Positions 24,768 through 32,810 of a stretch of 33,183 bases of DNA are shown in pieces (the stretch's first letter is position 1; each line of letters begins with the position of its first letter). This DNA is from DAOUEX01 sp034430235 (lineage in GTDB: Bacteria; Chloroflexota; Anaerolineae; UBA2200). The stretch covers positions 1 to 33,183 of the forward strand of contig CAYZGO010000031.1 of assembly GCA_964478075.1 (NCBI GenBank), written 5' to 3'. The position numbers were made by a program, and so were the translations under genes. The notes beneath the pieces are model-generated. The model had not been told where the DNA came from and did no database searches. It was given only the letters and a program-made list of their open reading frames with translations.

Positions 24768-26036
24768 ATGATTGACTTGAAACTGATCCGCGAAAAACCA
24801 GACCTAGTGCGGCAGGCCATCGCCACGCTGCAGCTCACCGCGCCTGTAGATGAAATCCTGGCCCTGGACGAAGAGCGCCGCAAGGTGTTGCGCCAGGCCG
24901 AGCAATTGAAAGCCCGTCGCAATGAGGTGTGCAAAGAGATAGGCCGCCTGCGCGGTGCTCCTGAGGCCGAGCCGCTCAAAGAGGAGATGCGGAAGGTCGG
25001 CAAGCGCATCAAGGCCTTTGACGATCAGGTGCGCAGCGTGGAAGAACGGCTTAATGTGGTTATGATGGAGGTGCCCAACCTGCCACATGAGAGCGTGCCG
25101 GTGGGCGTGGACGAGAGCGAAAACGTGGTTGTGCGCAGCGAAGGGGAACCGCGCACATTCGATTTTGAACCGCTGCCGCACTGGGAACTGGGCCCTTCGC
25201 TCGGCCTGATAGACTTTGAGCGCGGGGTCAGGATGTCGGGCACGCGTTTCTACATTCTGAAGGGCCTGGGTGCGCGGCTGCAGCGCGCCCTGATTACCTG
25301 GATGCTTGACCTGCACATCAAGCAGCACGGCTACACGGAGATTTATCCACCCTACCTGGTGCGAGAGAAATGTCTATGGGCTGACGGCAAACTGCCCAAG
25401 TTTCGTGACAGCATCTACCACGATGCCGAGGACGATGTGTGGCTGATAGGCACTGCCGAGACGCCCTTGACCAACCTGCACCGTGATGAAATCCTTCCTC
25501 TGGGCACTCTGCCATTGAGCTACGTGGCCTATTCGGCCTGCTTCCGCCGTGAGAAGATGAGCGCAGGACGTGACGTGCGGGGCATCAAGCGTGGTCACCA
25601 GTTCGACAAGGTTGAGCTGTTCAAGTTCACTACGCCGGAGAGCAGCTACGATGAGCTGGAGAAGATAGTGGATCACGCCGAGGAGGTGGCGCGTCTGTTG
25701 GGCATTCCGCATCGCGTAGTGATAATGTGCACAGGCGACCTGGGCTTTGTGGCTGCCAAGAAGTACGACATAGAGATGTGGGCGCCTGGCTGCCAGGAGT
25801 GGCTCGAGGTGTCAAGCATTTCCAACTGTGAAGCTTTCCAGGCCCGCCGCGCCAACATCCGCTTTCGCCGCAAGCTGGGCGCAAAGCCGGAGTACGTGCA
25901 CACGCTGAACGGGTCAGGCCTGGCATTGCCGCGCACCTTGATCGCCGTGCTGGAGAACTATCAGCAGGCCGATGGCAGCATTGTTATCCCGGAGGTGCTG
26001 CGCCCCTATATGGATGACCTGGAGGTCATCCGCTGA
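24768..26036 (+). CDS. serS: Seryl-tRNA synthetase
   Basis: The 422-residue class II synthetase starts at ATG 24768 with GGAGG eight bases before. The N-terminal antiparallel coiled coil covers about residues 25-100. Motif 1 is in 'GTRFYILKGLGARLQ', motif 2 in 'YSACFRREKMSAGRDVRG' and motif 3 in 'NGSGLALPRTLIAVLENYQ'. It charges tRNA-Ser with serine. The frame opens upstream into the T-box leader but the SD and family alignment place the start here. Two tRNA-Ser genes follow about 1 kb downstream. Confidence 0.96.
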   Translation: MIDLKLIREKPDLVRQAIATLQLTAPVDEILALDEERRKVLRQAEQLKARRNEVCKEIGRLRGAPEAEPLKEEMRKVGKRIKAFDDQVRSVEERLNVVMMEVPNLPHESVPVGVDESENVVVRSEGEPRTFDFEPLPHWELGPSLGLIDFERGVRMSGTRFYILKGLGARLQRALITWMLDLHIKQHGYTEIYPPYLVREKCLWADGKLPKFRDSIYHDAEDDVWLIGTAETPLTNLHRDEILPLGTLPLSYVAYSACFRREKMSAGRDVRGIKRGHQFDKVELFKFTTPESSYDELEKIVDHAEEVARLLGIPHRVVIMCTGDLGFVAAKKYDIEMWAPGCQEWLEVSSISNCEAFQARRANIRFRRKLGAKPEYVHTLNGSGLALPRTLIAVLENYQQADGSIVIPEVLRPYMDDLEVIR

Positions 26037-26299
26037 ATAGTTCTTGGCGCAGAATGCCGCTCACAGGAGACGAACCTCGGTAGATTTGACCATGGACCTG
26101 ACGTGGCCGCTTGCTCCCTGTCTCGTCGTAGATCTTGGCGCCAGGCTAAGGCCAAAGGCGGTGGTTCGTGCTCTGCATGCCCTCGCTTTGCATGCCCTGC
26201 GGGCGACGGGCGACGACTTGACGGGGTGGGTGTGTTGACGTATAGGAACAACGGCCACAAGGGCCTATGCTACGTTTGTAGTACACCGGTGAACGGTGG

Positions 26300-26920
26300 T
26301 CTGTTGATGTTCTCGTTGATTGGACGGGTCATTGATGCTGTCAGCTGCGCCACTGAGGAAGGTAGCTGTCTCTTTGTGCGCGGCAGCGGAATTGTTCGCC
26401 AACGCGGCCGACTCAGAGGATGAATACCCACTGGCCACACCGCTCGTCGCCTGGACGCGGCAGTTGACTGGGTTCTATGGCAACCGCTGGCAGTGGTGGG
26501 AGCGCTATGTGCGCGACCAGGTGGAAGGTATCAACTGGAGCGAGTTCTGCAGCCGTGCCCTGGAGGTCAATCCTGCCCTGGCCTAGCAATCCCAAGTTGG
26601 CCGAACTCGATCTGACCACAGAATGGTTGCCTGGCGACGTTATCGTCTACGGTGACGGCGATTTTGCGATCAACCGCGTGCGGCACGTCAATCTGTACGT
26701 AGGGCGCTTCAGCGGCGTGGACCGACGGGGGCGCGAGTTGCGCTATGGCGATAACTATGAAATCGTGAACCCAAGCATAGACTGGATGGCTAGGGGTGTC
26801 GAACGAGGTATAGGCATCATAGCGCTCACTTTGCACTATTGCATCAACGTACGTTGCAACTGTGAGTGGGTCAAGCGCGTGCGACTGGTGCAAATACCGC
26901 AGGCTTACGATAACGACTAG
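26300..26920 (+). pseudogene. Frameshifted papain-like (NlpC/P60-like?) protein remnant
   Basis: Two frames join into one protein. Frame 1 (to 26586) gives 'LTGFYGNRWQWWERYVRDQ' and 'SEFCSRALEVNPALA'; then frame 2 continues 'SNPKLAELDLTTEWLPGDV' and 'VRHVNLYVGRFSGVDRRGR' to a stop at 26918-26920. The GDVIVYG...HVNLYVG pattern resembles the strand and histidine of NlpC/P60-type or related cysteine peptidases. A catalytic Cys and signal peptide were not identified. A one-base shift near 26575-26600 breaks it; upstream coding is also disrupted. The family call is tentative. Confidence 0.6.
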
Positions 26921-26926
26921 CTGCGC

Positions 26927-26955
26927 TTGACTTTGCGGGTGGTCTGAAGTATACT
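26927..26955 (+). promoter_or_regulatory. Promoter of the tRNA operon
   Basis: A -35 TTGACT (26927-26932) and -10 TATACT (26950-26955) are 17 bp apart, with a start expected near 26962, 26 bp before the first tRNA. This is the best promoter match in the region. Confidence 0.85.
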
Positions 26956-26987
26956 AGCATCACAGTTGAACATGCCATTGCACCACC

Positions 26988-27077
<90 letters not shown>

Positions 27078-27097
27078 AGCCTTGATACCGCACTCCA

Positions 27098-27189
27098 GGG
27101 GAGATGCCAGAGTGGTTGATCGGAGCCGCCTGCTAAGCGGTTAAGGGGGCTAAAGACCTCCTTCCAGGGTTCGAATCCCTGTCTCCCCG
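27098..27189 (+). tRNA. tRNA-Ser(GCT)
   Basis: Acceptor GGGGAGA pairs with TCTCCCC, discriminator G. The anticodon loop CTGCTAA reads GCT, serving AGC/AGU codons. The variable arm is long (class II). T-arm GGTTCGAAT is intact. It lies 21 nt after tRNA-Ser(TGA). Confidence 0.95.
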
Positions 27190-27227
27190 CCTAACAAGAC
27201 CAACTGGCCTGTTTCACATAACGGCGT

Positions 27228-27300
27228 GCCCCCGTAGCTCAGAGGATAGAGCGTTGCGCTGCGGACGCAAAGGTCACAGGTTCGAGTCCTGCCGGGGGTG
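27228..27300 (+). tRNA. tRNA-Arg(GCG)
   Basis: Acceptor GCCCCCG pairs with CGGGGGT (first pair G-T). The anticodon stem TTGCG/CGCAA surrounds the loop CTGCGGA, anticodon GCG, reading CGC. D-arm AGCTCAGAGGATAGAGC and T-arm GGTTCGAGT are normal. It is the last gene of the tRNA operon. Confidence 0.93.
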
Positions 27301-27302
27301 CT

Positions 27303-27339
27303 AGAAAGCCCCGCCTGGTGTTCAGGCGGGGCTTTTTCT
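27303..27339 (+). terminator. Bidirectional terminator after tRNA-Arg
   Basis: A perfect G+C-rich hairpin (15 bp, 303-317 with about 323-339) flanked by A on the left and TTTTT on the right. It ends the tRNA operon and could also end the convergent lipoprotein gene that stops at 27343. Confidence 0.9.
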
Positions 27340-27342
27340 GGC

Positions 27343-28167
27343 CTAGTCGGCGACACCCCGCCTCAAGCACCAAAGGACCGCCTTTTTCATCAAGTCCCAG
27401 TCCGAACCCTGATCATCCAATTCATCAGCAAATTCTGCTCCATCACGTTCACTGTCCTCCTCGATTTCGGGATGCGTGCCGATGAGGAATACCCTGCCAC
27501 GACCGTAATCAAGGGCCAGCATCGCGGCCTGATTTCCACTGTCGTACTCCCCCAAGATGACGATATTAGCATCTTCGTTCGGCACCAGCATTGGACCCCA
27601 GTAGTAGAGCATCCATGCAGAATCTGGCTCAGATTGTGTTATGGGATGTGCAGGGGCCACGGTATTCACTTTGCACATGGCATAGTCAGGACAAGGAGCA
27701 ATTTCATTGCGGGGCCCCTCGGCTGTGCCTGAAAACAGTCTTAGGGACGTCATGGGAAGTTGATCCCCTTGCCAGATGACCTTCTCACTGGCAAAGTAGG
27801 CTCCGCCGCAAATCCCAATGTACCCTCCCCCGTTGCGAATGAAACCCCTTATGTTCTCCATACCTTCTGGAGAAAGGCTCTGAGCATACTGGTACATGTC
27901 ACCACCTGGGACGCACAGTATGTTAGAATTGTCGAGCCGCCCGTTTTTGATGTAGTCTGCATTCACTAGTGTGACCGTATAGCCCATCCATTGAAACATC
28001 CTCTCAGCGGCTTGGACAGATTCGCTCCAGCAGCCCTCGTCTGAATAGAGGGCTACTGTTTCCGGCGTTGCTGTATGGCGCCTCGCAGGCTCCGCCTGAG
28101 AGCAGCTCGCCAGGAAGAGCACCAGCAGTAGGGCCATCGTGATGTTCATGCCGTTTCTTCTCACCAT
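27343..28167 (-). CDS. Lipoprotein with BPL_N / glutamine-amidotransferase-like fold
   Basis: The 274-residue protein has a lipoprotein signal (lipobox LASC, Cys22 as the lipid-modified residue). The mature part has the elements of a type-1 glutamine-amidotransferase-like fold: 'ILCVPGGDMYQYAQSL', 'GGGYIGICGGAYFAS' with Cys120 in the nucleophile-elbow position, and 'GRGRVFLIGTHPEIEEDS' at the end with a His-x-Glu. It resembles the N-terminal domain family found in biotin-protein-ligase-like proteins. Start ATG 28167 has AAGGA nine bases upstream; ATG 28149 is also possible. Confidence 0.8.
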   Translation of the reverse strand: MVRRNGMNITMALLLVLFLASCSQAEPARRHTATPETVALYSDEGCWSESVQAAERMFQWMGYTVTLVNADYIKNGRLDNSNILCVPGGDMYQYAQSLSPEGMENIRGFIRNGGGYIGICGGAYFASEKVIWQGDQLPMTSLRLFSGTAEGPRNEIAPCPDYAMCKVNTVAPAHPITQSEPDSAWMLYYWGPMLVPNEDANIVILGEYDSGNQAAMLALDYGRGRVFLIGTHPEIEEDSERDGAEFADELDDQGSDWDLMKKAVLWCLRRGVAD

Positions 28168-28453
28168 CTAGAAGGTTCCTTCTTGCACCTGTATCCCGGT
28201 TAGTGCTCCGTCCGGCGGTCGAGGATCACAGCGACTCCAAGCTCTCCGCTGCCCGCGGTAGCGGGCTGGTGATCACGCTGGTCGTGATCTTGCTGCGCCG
28301 TTAGCCGGTCGCTTGACCCGCGTCATGCGCAGCGTTGCCGCATCCGTTCTCTTTGAATACCTCGCTTCAATATCTGCGGTTCAACACGAAAGCGCAGTGT
28401 CGCCGACCAGGCGTGGTGCAATTCCGCCCTTCGTCTGACTTGAGGTACACGGA
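28168..28453. other. Gap with inverted repeats, no gene recognised
   Basis: Between the lipoprotein gene and the truncated surface-protein gene there is no recognised coding region. Visible are GATCACG at 28271-28277 with CGTGATC at 28283-28289, and CCCGC/GCGGG near 28253-28267. They could be part of a small RNA or an operator, but nothing identifies them. Confidence 0.5.
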
Positions 28454-28482
28454 GAGTCCCGCCCGGTTGCCAGGCGGGACTC
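28454..28482 (-). terminator. Hairpin downstream of the truncated surface-protein gene
   Basis: GAGTCCCGCC (28454-28463) pairs with GGCGGGACTC (28473-28482). It lies 50 bp beyond the - strand gene that ends at 28535, and sits exactly where homology to the protease gene ends. No T-tract is obvious. Confidence 0.65.
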
Positions 28483-29080
28483 CTTCCCCAGTGCCACTGT
28501 GCCAGACCACCAGGTACTCGTCACGCTGGCTGTTTTAGGCCGCTACCGGATGCTCCTGCCTCTCCGCCGCAGTAGACACGGCAATCTTACCGCCCTGCCG
28601 CTGCCCGCACGACGAAACACGCTGCGCACAAACATCCGCATTGCCCTGCCACACGACCAGGTACTCTGCGCGGCGGGTGTTGCAGGCCACCGCCGGCCGC
28701 AACTGCTGGCCGCTTTCCGTCGAAATAGCAACTTCGACGGGAATACCGACGGTCGTGGTAAAGATGGCTGTGGGTCTGCCCCTCCTGGTCGGGGTGGCTG
28801 TGGGTCTGCCCCTCCTGGTCGGAGTGGCTGTGGGTGTGCTCGTCCTGACGGTCGAGGTAAAGACGGCTGTGGGTGTGCTCGTCCTGACGGTCGAGGTAAA
28901 GACGGCTGTGGGTGTGCCCGTCCTGGTCGGAGTGGTCGTTGACGTAGGCACATGTGTAGGAGTGCGGGTGATGGTCCGCGTGTTTGTGGGCATGATGGGC
29001 GTTGGCGTGCTAGTGGATATGTAGGTTTGTGTCGGAGTTGGCAGGAGGCCAGAAGACTCCTTCAAAACAATGGGCAGATA
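28480..29080 (-). repeat. Inverted duplicated segment, copy B
   Basis: Its reverse complement matches 22925-23444 almost throughout, including 'LPIVLKESSGLLPTPTQT' and the first blade 'EYLVVWQGNAD'. It is longer by about 78 bp because its linker contains two 39-bp units (TSTPTAVFTSTVR) and two 30-bp units (RGRPTATPTR). It carries TAA where copy A has TAC. Confidence 0.9.
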
Positions 29081-29362
29081 GAGCATGTAGGGCCCTGGGG
29101 TAGGCGGTGGCGGTGCTGCTTGGCCGAGCCCATACCAGAAGCCGGCCCCAAGTCTGTAGTGAGCGCTGGTCAGCGCACCAGCCGACGGCTGGCCGACGCT
29201 GCCGTTGACGACAAAGTCAGGCGATGACGAGCGGCCTCCTCCGCCAGCGATGAGGTGCCAGCGCAGGTCAAAGTTGGCTGATGACTGCGCCAGAGCCACA
29301 GGCGTCAGCAGCAGGGCGCAGACGAGTAAAGTGGCGCCAATCAGAAGTGCATGCTTTCTCAT
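28535..29362 (-). CDS. Exported protein with Thr-Pro linker and one truncated propeller blade
   Basis: The 275-residue protein has a signal peptide (cleaved after about 'VALA', residue 25). A Gly-rich domain 'WHLIAGGGGRSSSPDFVVNG' leads to 'LPIVLKESSG', linkers and a single blade ending HPVAA before TAA. The protein stops where the homologous protease continues into blade 2, so it is truncated relative to that source. SD GGAGGG, start overlaps the stop of the upstream gene (ATGA). Function unknown; surface-attached by analogy. Confidence 0.82.
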   Translation of the reverse strand: MRKHALLIGATLLVCALLLTPVALAQSSANFDLRWHLIAGGGGRSSSPDFVVNGSVGQPSAGALTSAHYRLGAGFWYGLGQAAPPPPTPGPYMLYLPIVLKESSGLLPTPTQTYISTSTPTPIMPTNTRTITRTPTHVPTSTTTPTRTGTPTAVFTSTVRTSTPTAVFTSTVRTSTPTATPTRRGRPTATPTRRGRPTAIFTTTVGIPVEVAISTESGQQLRPAVACNTRRAEYLVVWQGNADVCAQRVSSCGQRQGGKIAVSTAAERQEHPVAA

Positions 29363-30702
29363 GGCTCGCCCTCCTGCAGCATAGTGGCCTTGTCCATGCG
29401 CACTCGCTCGTAGGCCAACCGTTTGGCGATGATACGGTAGTCAAAGGCGCAGTCGGCCGGCTGGCCGTCCAATGTCACCCCTTGCACGGTGAAGGCCGTG
29501 GCTGTCTTTGCGCTCACGAACAGCAGCACCGGCTGCTGACTCAGTGGCGTGACGAAGACGTGGTAGTCCACATCCGTGTTGACCGTCTCGGCGAAGATGG
29601 GCTCAAAGGCAACTAGCGCCTTGCCATTCACCAGTGCAGCGGTGCCCACGTCCTCGAACCAGACCCCAGAGCTCTCCACGGTGTACAGCAAGCGCCGTCC
29701 ATACGTGGCGGTCTCTACAACAGCGGACTTGGTGCCAGTGGCATTGTAGTTCCCCTGTTCGTCCACGGTGAAGACGTCGTTGCCGCCCGAGTTCTTGATC
29801 CTGAACACGCCGTTTTCGCCGCCGTCGTTGTCCAGTTTAGCGGTGATGTCATTGTTGCTGGAGAGGTACAGGTTGCTGTTCTCATTGCCAGGATCGGTGT
29901 TGATCCTGCCCACGGCGCCCCCAAGGGCCAGGTCGTAGTGGTCAGCTTGGCTGGAGAAGAAGCCGCCATAGCCGTTGGTACTTGTCCCATACACGCCGTA
30001 GCCATTGGTGCTAATCCCGCGCAGGCCGTCGCCATTGGTGCTTTCGCCTTTTACGCCGTGGTTCTCGCCCGTCCCATATACGCCGGCCCAGCCGCCCTCG
30101 CCGTAGACACCGGTCCCATCGCCCATGCCGTACACACCATGCTGCCCGGCAGGCCAGTGAGTAAACCACCCGGACAAGCTGGCGCCGAGCAAGCCAATGT
30201 TGTTCTTGCTCCAGCCCTGAACGGCGTAGCCGCCGGCCAGGTTCTCGACGACCAGGTTGGTCGGGCCTGGGCTGCTGATCACAGCTCCTGGCCTGAGGCT
30301 GAAAGCGTAGGGTACAGGCATGATCTCCTGGCGTGGCTCTAGAAGCTGCCCGTTTACCGTGATTGCCAGCCACAGCCCCTCGCCGTTGAACTTGTAGGGA
30401 TCAACGTCCAGTTCAACGGTGAAGAGGCCGTCCTGCACCTGCACCCAGTCTTTCATCTGCTCCCACACTTTGGTGCCGCCGGATGCAGCGTCGTAGAGCT
30501 CGAACTTGAGGTTAAAGTTGCCATTCAACGGCTCACCGCCGGGATTGGTCAGCCGCCCCTGGTAGCTCATCTTGCCGTTGACTATGGCGGCAGCGCTTAC
30601 TTCACCTTGCTCCGCTGGGCCGGCCACTGCGCTGCCCGCTGCCGCGAACAGGCCCAGGATGACAGTGATTGTCAGTATGGTGACTATCGTTCGGTTTTTC
30701 AT
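29359..30702 (-). CDS. Large exported protein with GVYG repeats
   Basis: The 447-residue protein starts at ATG 30702 (AAGGAGAG SD) with a signal peptide to about residue 28. The N-terminal beta-rich domain reads 'KMSYQGRLTNPGGEPLNG' and 'EPRQEIMPVPYAFSLRPGA'. The middle has degenerate repeats of GVYG type ('GVYGMGDGTGVYGEGG', 'GYGVYGTSTNGYGGFF'), and the C-terminal part is a beta domain ending 'RLAYERVRMDKATMLQEGEP'. Family functions are not established; it may be a structural surface protein. The start of the downstream gene overlaps its stop, so the two form an operon. Confidence 0.82.
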   Translation of the reverse strand: MKNRTIVTILTITVILGLFAAAGSAVAGPAEQGEVSAAAIVNGKMSYQGRLTNPGGEPLNGNFNLKFELYDAASGGTKVWEQMKDWVQVQDGLFTVELDVDPYKFNGEGLWLAITVNGQLLEPRQEIMPVPYAFSLRPGAVISSPGPTNLVVENLAGGYAVQGWSKNNIGLLGASLSGWFTHWPAGQHGVYGMGDGTGVYGEGGWAGVYGTGENHGVKGESTNGDGLRGISTNGYGVYGTSTNGYGGFFSSQADHYDLALGGAVGRINTDPGNENSNLYLSSNNDITAKLDNDGGENGVFRIKNSGGNDVFTVDEQGNYNATGTKSAVVETATYGRRLLYTVESSGVWFEDVGTAALVNGKALVAFEPIFAETVNTDVDYHVFVTPLSQQPVLLFVSAKTATAFTVQGVTLDGQPADCAFDYRIIAKRLAYERVRMDKATMLQEGEP

Positions 30703-30973
30703 CTTTTTCTCTCCTTTTGTGGTCTCTTGTGGGTACGGCGAGAGTAGTATGCTCACATGTCCCCAATCGTTCCTCGTGTGTGTAGGTTTTTCTTCGCTGT
30801 GTTATCACCTCCCTTGTAAAAGCAAAGATGCCGATTTCAGACGTCCACAATGTGTGCTGCATTGGCATTGTCGCTGTGTGTTCAAGGTCCGAGTGAATCG
30901 GATGACAGATTGGCATCGCTCCGTTGTTCACTCTTGCCGGTTCATCTTGACATTGTTCGGTAATGGCTTCTTT
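30703..30973. other. Leader or intergenic region upstream of the exported-protein operon
   Basis: No gene is supported. The AAGGAG of the operon lies in the first 15 bases. I could not find a convincing -35/-10 pair on the minus strand. Confidence 0.5.
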
Positions 30974-31062
30974 GCCCTCACCTTCCCCCGGCCTTGCTGT
31001 GCTCGGCACCCCCTTCCTCTCCCAATCTTGGGAGAGGAAGGGGGTAGGAGGATAGTGAGGGC
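30974..31062. repeat. Palindromic CCCTC-type repeat element
   Basis: CCCCCTTCCTCTCCCAA at 31009-31025 is the perfect inverse of 31028-31044. An outer GCCCTCAC (30974-30981) pairs with GTGAGGGC (31055-31062). Such CCCTCTCCC/GGGAGAGGG palindromes are a common type of dispersed intergenic repeat. No transposase is linked. Confidence 0.8.
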
Positions 31063-31328
31063 CTCCTGCTTCCCTTCCACAATCGCAGTCTCTTGCTCGG
31101 TCAACGTGTTCAACTCGTGGGGCAAGCCATTGATGCTGCTTGCCGACGACGACTGGCAGCGGATATGAATCGGGTAATCGGATACCGGCAGAGTGTTGAG
31201 TTAGCCGCTCAAGTGCGAAGATGTTTTCGCACGGGAATCATAGCAAAGGGCTTGACGCTCTGTGTAAGAAGAGGTAAGCCGTCTTATCCTAGTCTGCCAT
31301 AGAGTGTATTGACTGTCAATAGCAGCCT
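31063..31328. other. Gap without a recognised gene
   Basis: A 69-codon open frame on the plus strand (31093-31302) has no SD and no recognised domain; it contains 'QLVGQAIDAACRRRLAAD' and reads as chance. No terminator for rnhB was found. Confidence 0.45.
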
Positions 31329-31973
31329 TCACATCCAGCGCAGCGGGGCAAAAGACAGCCGGTGAGCTGAACACGGGCCCAGCAGCTCCAGAGCAGCACG
31401 GTGGGCGGGCGTGCCGTAGCCCTTGTGCGCAGCAAAACCGTAGCCGGGTTGGTATTCGTCGAGGGCGATCATCAGCCGGTCGCGGGATACCTTGGCCAAG
31501 ATAGACGCGGCAGCAATGGACAGCACGCGAGCGTCGCCTCTGATCAGGCTGCGCTGTGGTATGTCAACGCCCGGCAGTCTCAGCGCGTCTACGAGGAGAT
31601 AGTGGGGTACAAACGGCAGGTTGCGCAGGGCAATGATCATGGCCTGCCGGGTGGCTGTGATGATGCCCCACTTATCAATGAACTGCGATGAGGCCATCCC
31701 AACACTCACTGCCAGGGAGGTTTCGCAGATCAGGGGAAACAGGGCTTCGCGCTTGAGCGGGGTGAGCGCCTTTGAATCGCGCACCTCGTGCAGTGCGGAG
31801 GCGAGGTCGCTGCGATCGGGTGGCAAGATGACCGCTGCCGCTGCCACGGGGCCAGCCCAGGCGCCACGCCCTGCCTCGTCGAGCCCAGCGACCAGGCGAT
31901 AGCCTGCCTTCCACAACTCGCCCTCCTGCCTCAGTCCCAGCTCACTCAAGGGTGTACCCTCTGCGGAGTTCAT
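31329..31973 (-). CDS. rnhB: Ribonuclease HII
   Basis: The 214-residue protein has the RNase HII active-site residues: 'GLDEAGRGAWAGPVAAA' with Asp32 and Glu33, 'VRDSKALTPLKREALF', the third acid in 'HYLLVDALRLPG', and 'IAAASILAKVSRDRLM'. It removes RNA from RNA-DNA hybrids and single ribonucleotides from DNA. ATG 31973 has AAGGAT eight bases upstream; the frame is open 31 codons further into repeat sequence. It lies after rplS in the same direction, a common pairing. Confidence 0.94.
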   Translation of the reverse strand: MNSAEGTPLSELGLRQEGELWKAGYRLVAGLDEAGRGAWAGPVAAAAVILPPDRSDLASALHEVRDSKALTPLKREALFPLICETSLAVSVGMASSQFIDKWGIITATRQAMIIALRNLPFVPHYLLVDALRLPGVDIPQRSLIRGDARVLSIAAASILAKVSRDRLMIALDEYQPGYGFAAHKGYGTPAHRAALELLGPCSAHRLSFAPLRWM

Positions 31974-32032
31974 CGCTTTGAATCCTTGTGCAGCGCTCTG
32001 TAACAGGACTTGCGCAGCTAGACCATGCTCAT

Positions 32033-32120
32033 CGCGGAGAACGCTGAGGGCGCAGAGGAAACCCAAGAAATCCTTAGGACTCGAGTCCTTCAGGATAAGG
32101 TCTCTGCGTTCTCTGCGAAG
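32033..32120. repeat. Imperfect inverted repeat with central palindrome
   Basis: The left arm (32033-32058, CGCGGAGAACGC and GCGCAGAGG) is partly complementary to the right arm (32101-32120, TCTCTGCGTTCTCTGCG). At the centre lies a perfect 14-bp palindrome AGGACTCGAGTCCT (32076-32089), itself extended by TCCT/AGGA. It resembles non-coding dispersed repeats of the CTCTGCG kind. It lies between rplS and rnhB. Confidence 0.65.
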
Positions 32121-32275
32121 CGTCCCGGCCTTCGTTCCACGGGGCGGCGTGCTCTGCGGTAAAATGCGCCTCTATGAAAGGCAATCTTGTAAGTCCTATC
32201 TGTAAAAGACCAAAGCGCAGGCTGTTGCACCTACGCCCTTGCCCTATTTGTGAACGATGAGACTCTGTTAGGAGC
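32121..32275. other. Gap between repeat element and rplS
   Basis: No gene is seen. A lone CTCTGCGG (32152-32159) recalls the repeat arm on the left. I see no clear terminator for rplS. Confidence 0.45.
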
Positions 32276-32701
32276 CTATCCCTTTGCTTTGCCTTCTGCC
32301 TGGCTTTCCTCGGCGCTGGCGGCCACCTCAGCCTTCTTTTCGGCGTTTTGCTTCAGAAAGCGCTTCTCGCGTAGGCGCGCAGCCTTGCCATGACGCCCAC
32401 GGAGGTAGTAGAGTTGTGCTCGCCGGGTATGTGCGTGGCGCATGACTTTAACCTTCTCCAAACGAGGTGAAGCCAGGAAGAACGTCCTCTCCACGCCGAT
32501 GCCATAGGACGCGATGCGGCGTACTGTGAAGCGGGCATTCAAGCCACCGCCATGCATGCGCATCACTACACCCTGGAAGACCTGCACTCTCTCCCGGTCT
32601 CCTTCCACGATGCGGTTGTATACGCGGACGGTATCCCCAGGCCGCAAGCGAGGTATCTTAGGGTTGGGTTTCGGTTCCAATGACTGCATCAGGCTGGACA
32701 T
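32276..32701 (-). CDS. rplS: 50S ribosomal protein L19
   Basis: The 141-residue protein has 'KIPRLRPGDTVRVYNRIVEG', 'RVQVFQGVVMRMHGGGLNAR' and 'RRAQLYYLRGRHGKAARLRE', all L19 motifs, and an Ala/Glu/Lys-rich extended C-terminus. L19 sits at the 30S-50S interface. The start is ATG 32701 with AAAGGTGG eight bases away; GTG at 32713 is four codons upstream and less likely. It lacks the usual rpsP-rimM-trmD partners. Confidence 0.95.
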   Translation of the reverse strand: MSSLMQSLEPKPNPKIPRLRPGDTVRVYNRIVEGDRERVQVFQGVVMRMHGGGLNARFTVRRIASYGIGVERTFFLASPRLEKVKVMRHAHTRRAQLYYLRGRHGKAARLREKRFLKQNAEKKAEVAASAEESQAEGKAKG

Positions 32702-32745
32702 GGTCCATACCACCTTTCACTTATATCCGGTTACAACGACGAGCG

Positions 32746-32774
32746 ATTATACCCCAAATGCCTTGATTTGACAA
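32746..32774 (-). promoter_or_regulatory. Promoter of rplS
   Basis: On the minus strand, -35 TTGTCA (32769-32774) and -10 TATAAT (32746-32751) are 17 bp apart. The -35 overlaps that of a divergent plus-strand promoter. Confidence 0.8.
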
Positions 32775-32797
32775 ATACTCGTATTCTGTATTATAAT
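32768..32797 (+). promoter_or_regulatory. Promoter P1 toward tRNA-Thr and tuf
   Basis: A perfect -35 TTGACA (32768-32773) and -10 TATAAT (32792-32797) are 18 bp apart. The start would fall near 32804. The -35 coincides nearly base for base with that of the rplS promoter on the other strand. Confidence 0.8.
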
Positions 32798-32810
32798 GGT
32801 TTAGCTGTGA

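Noticed and set aside
31093..31302. 69-codon plus-strand frame
   Set aside because: No SD and no recognised domain; it follows a palindromic repeat and appears to be chance.
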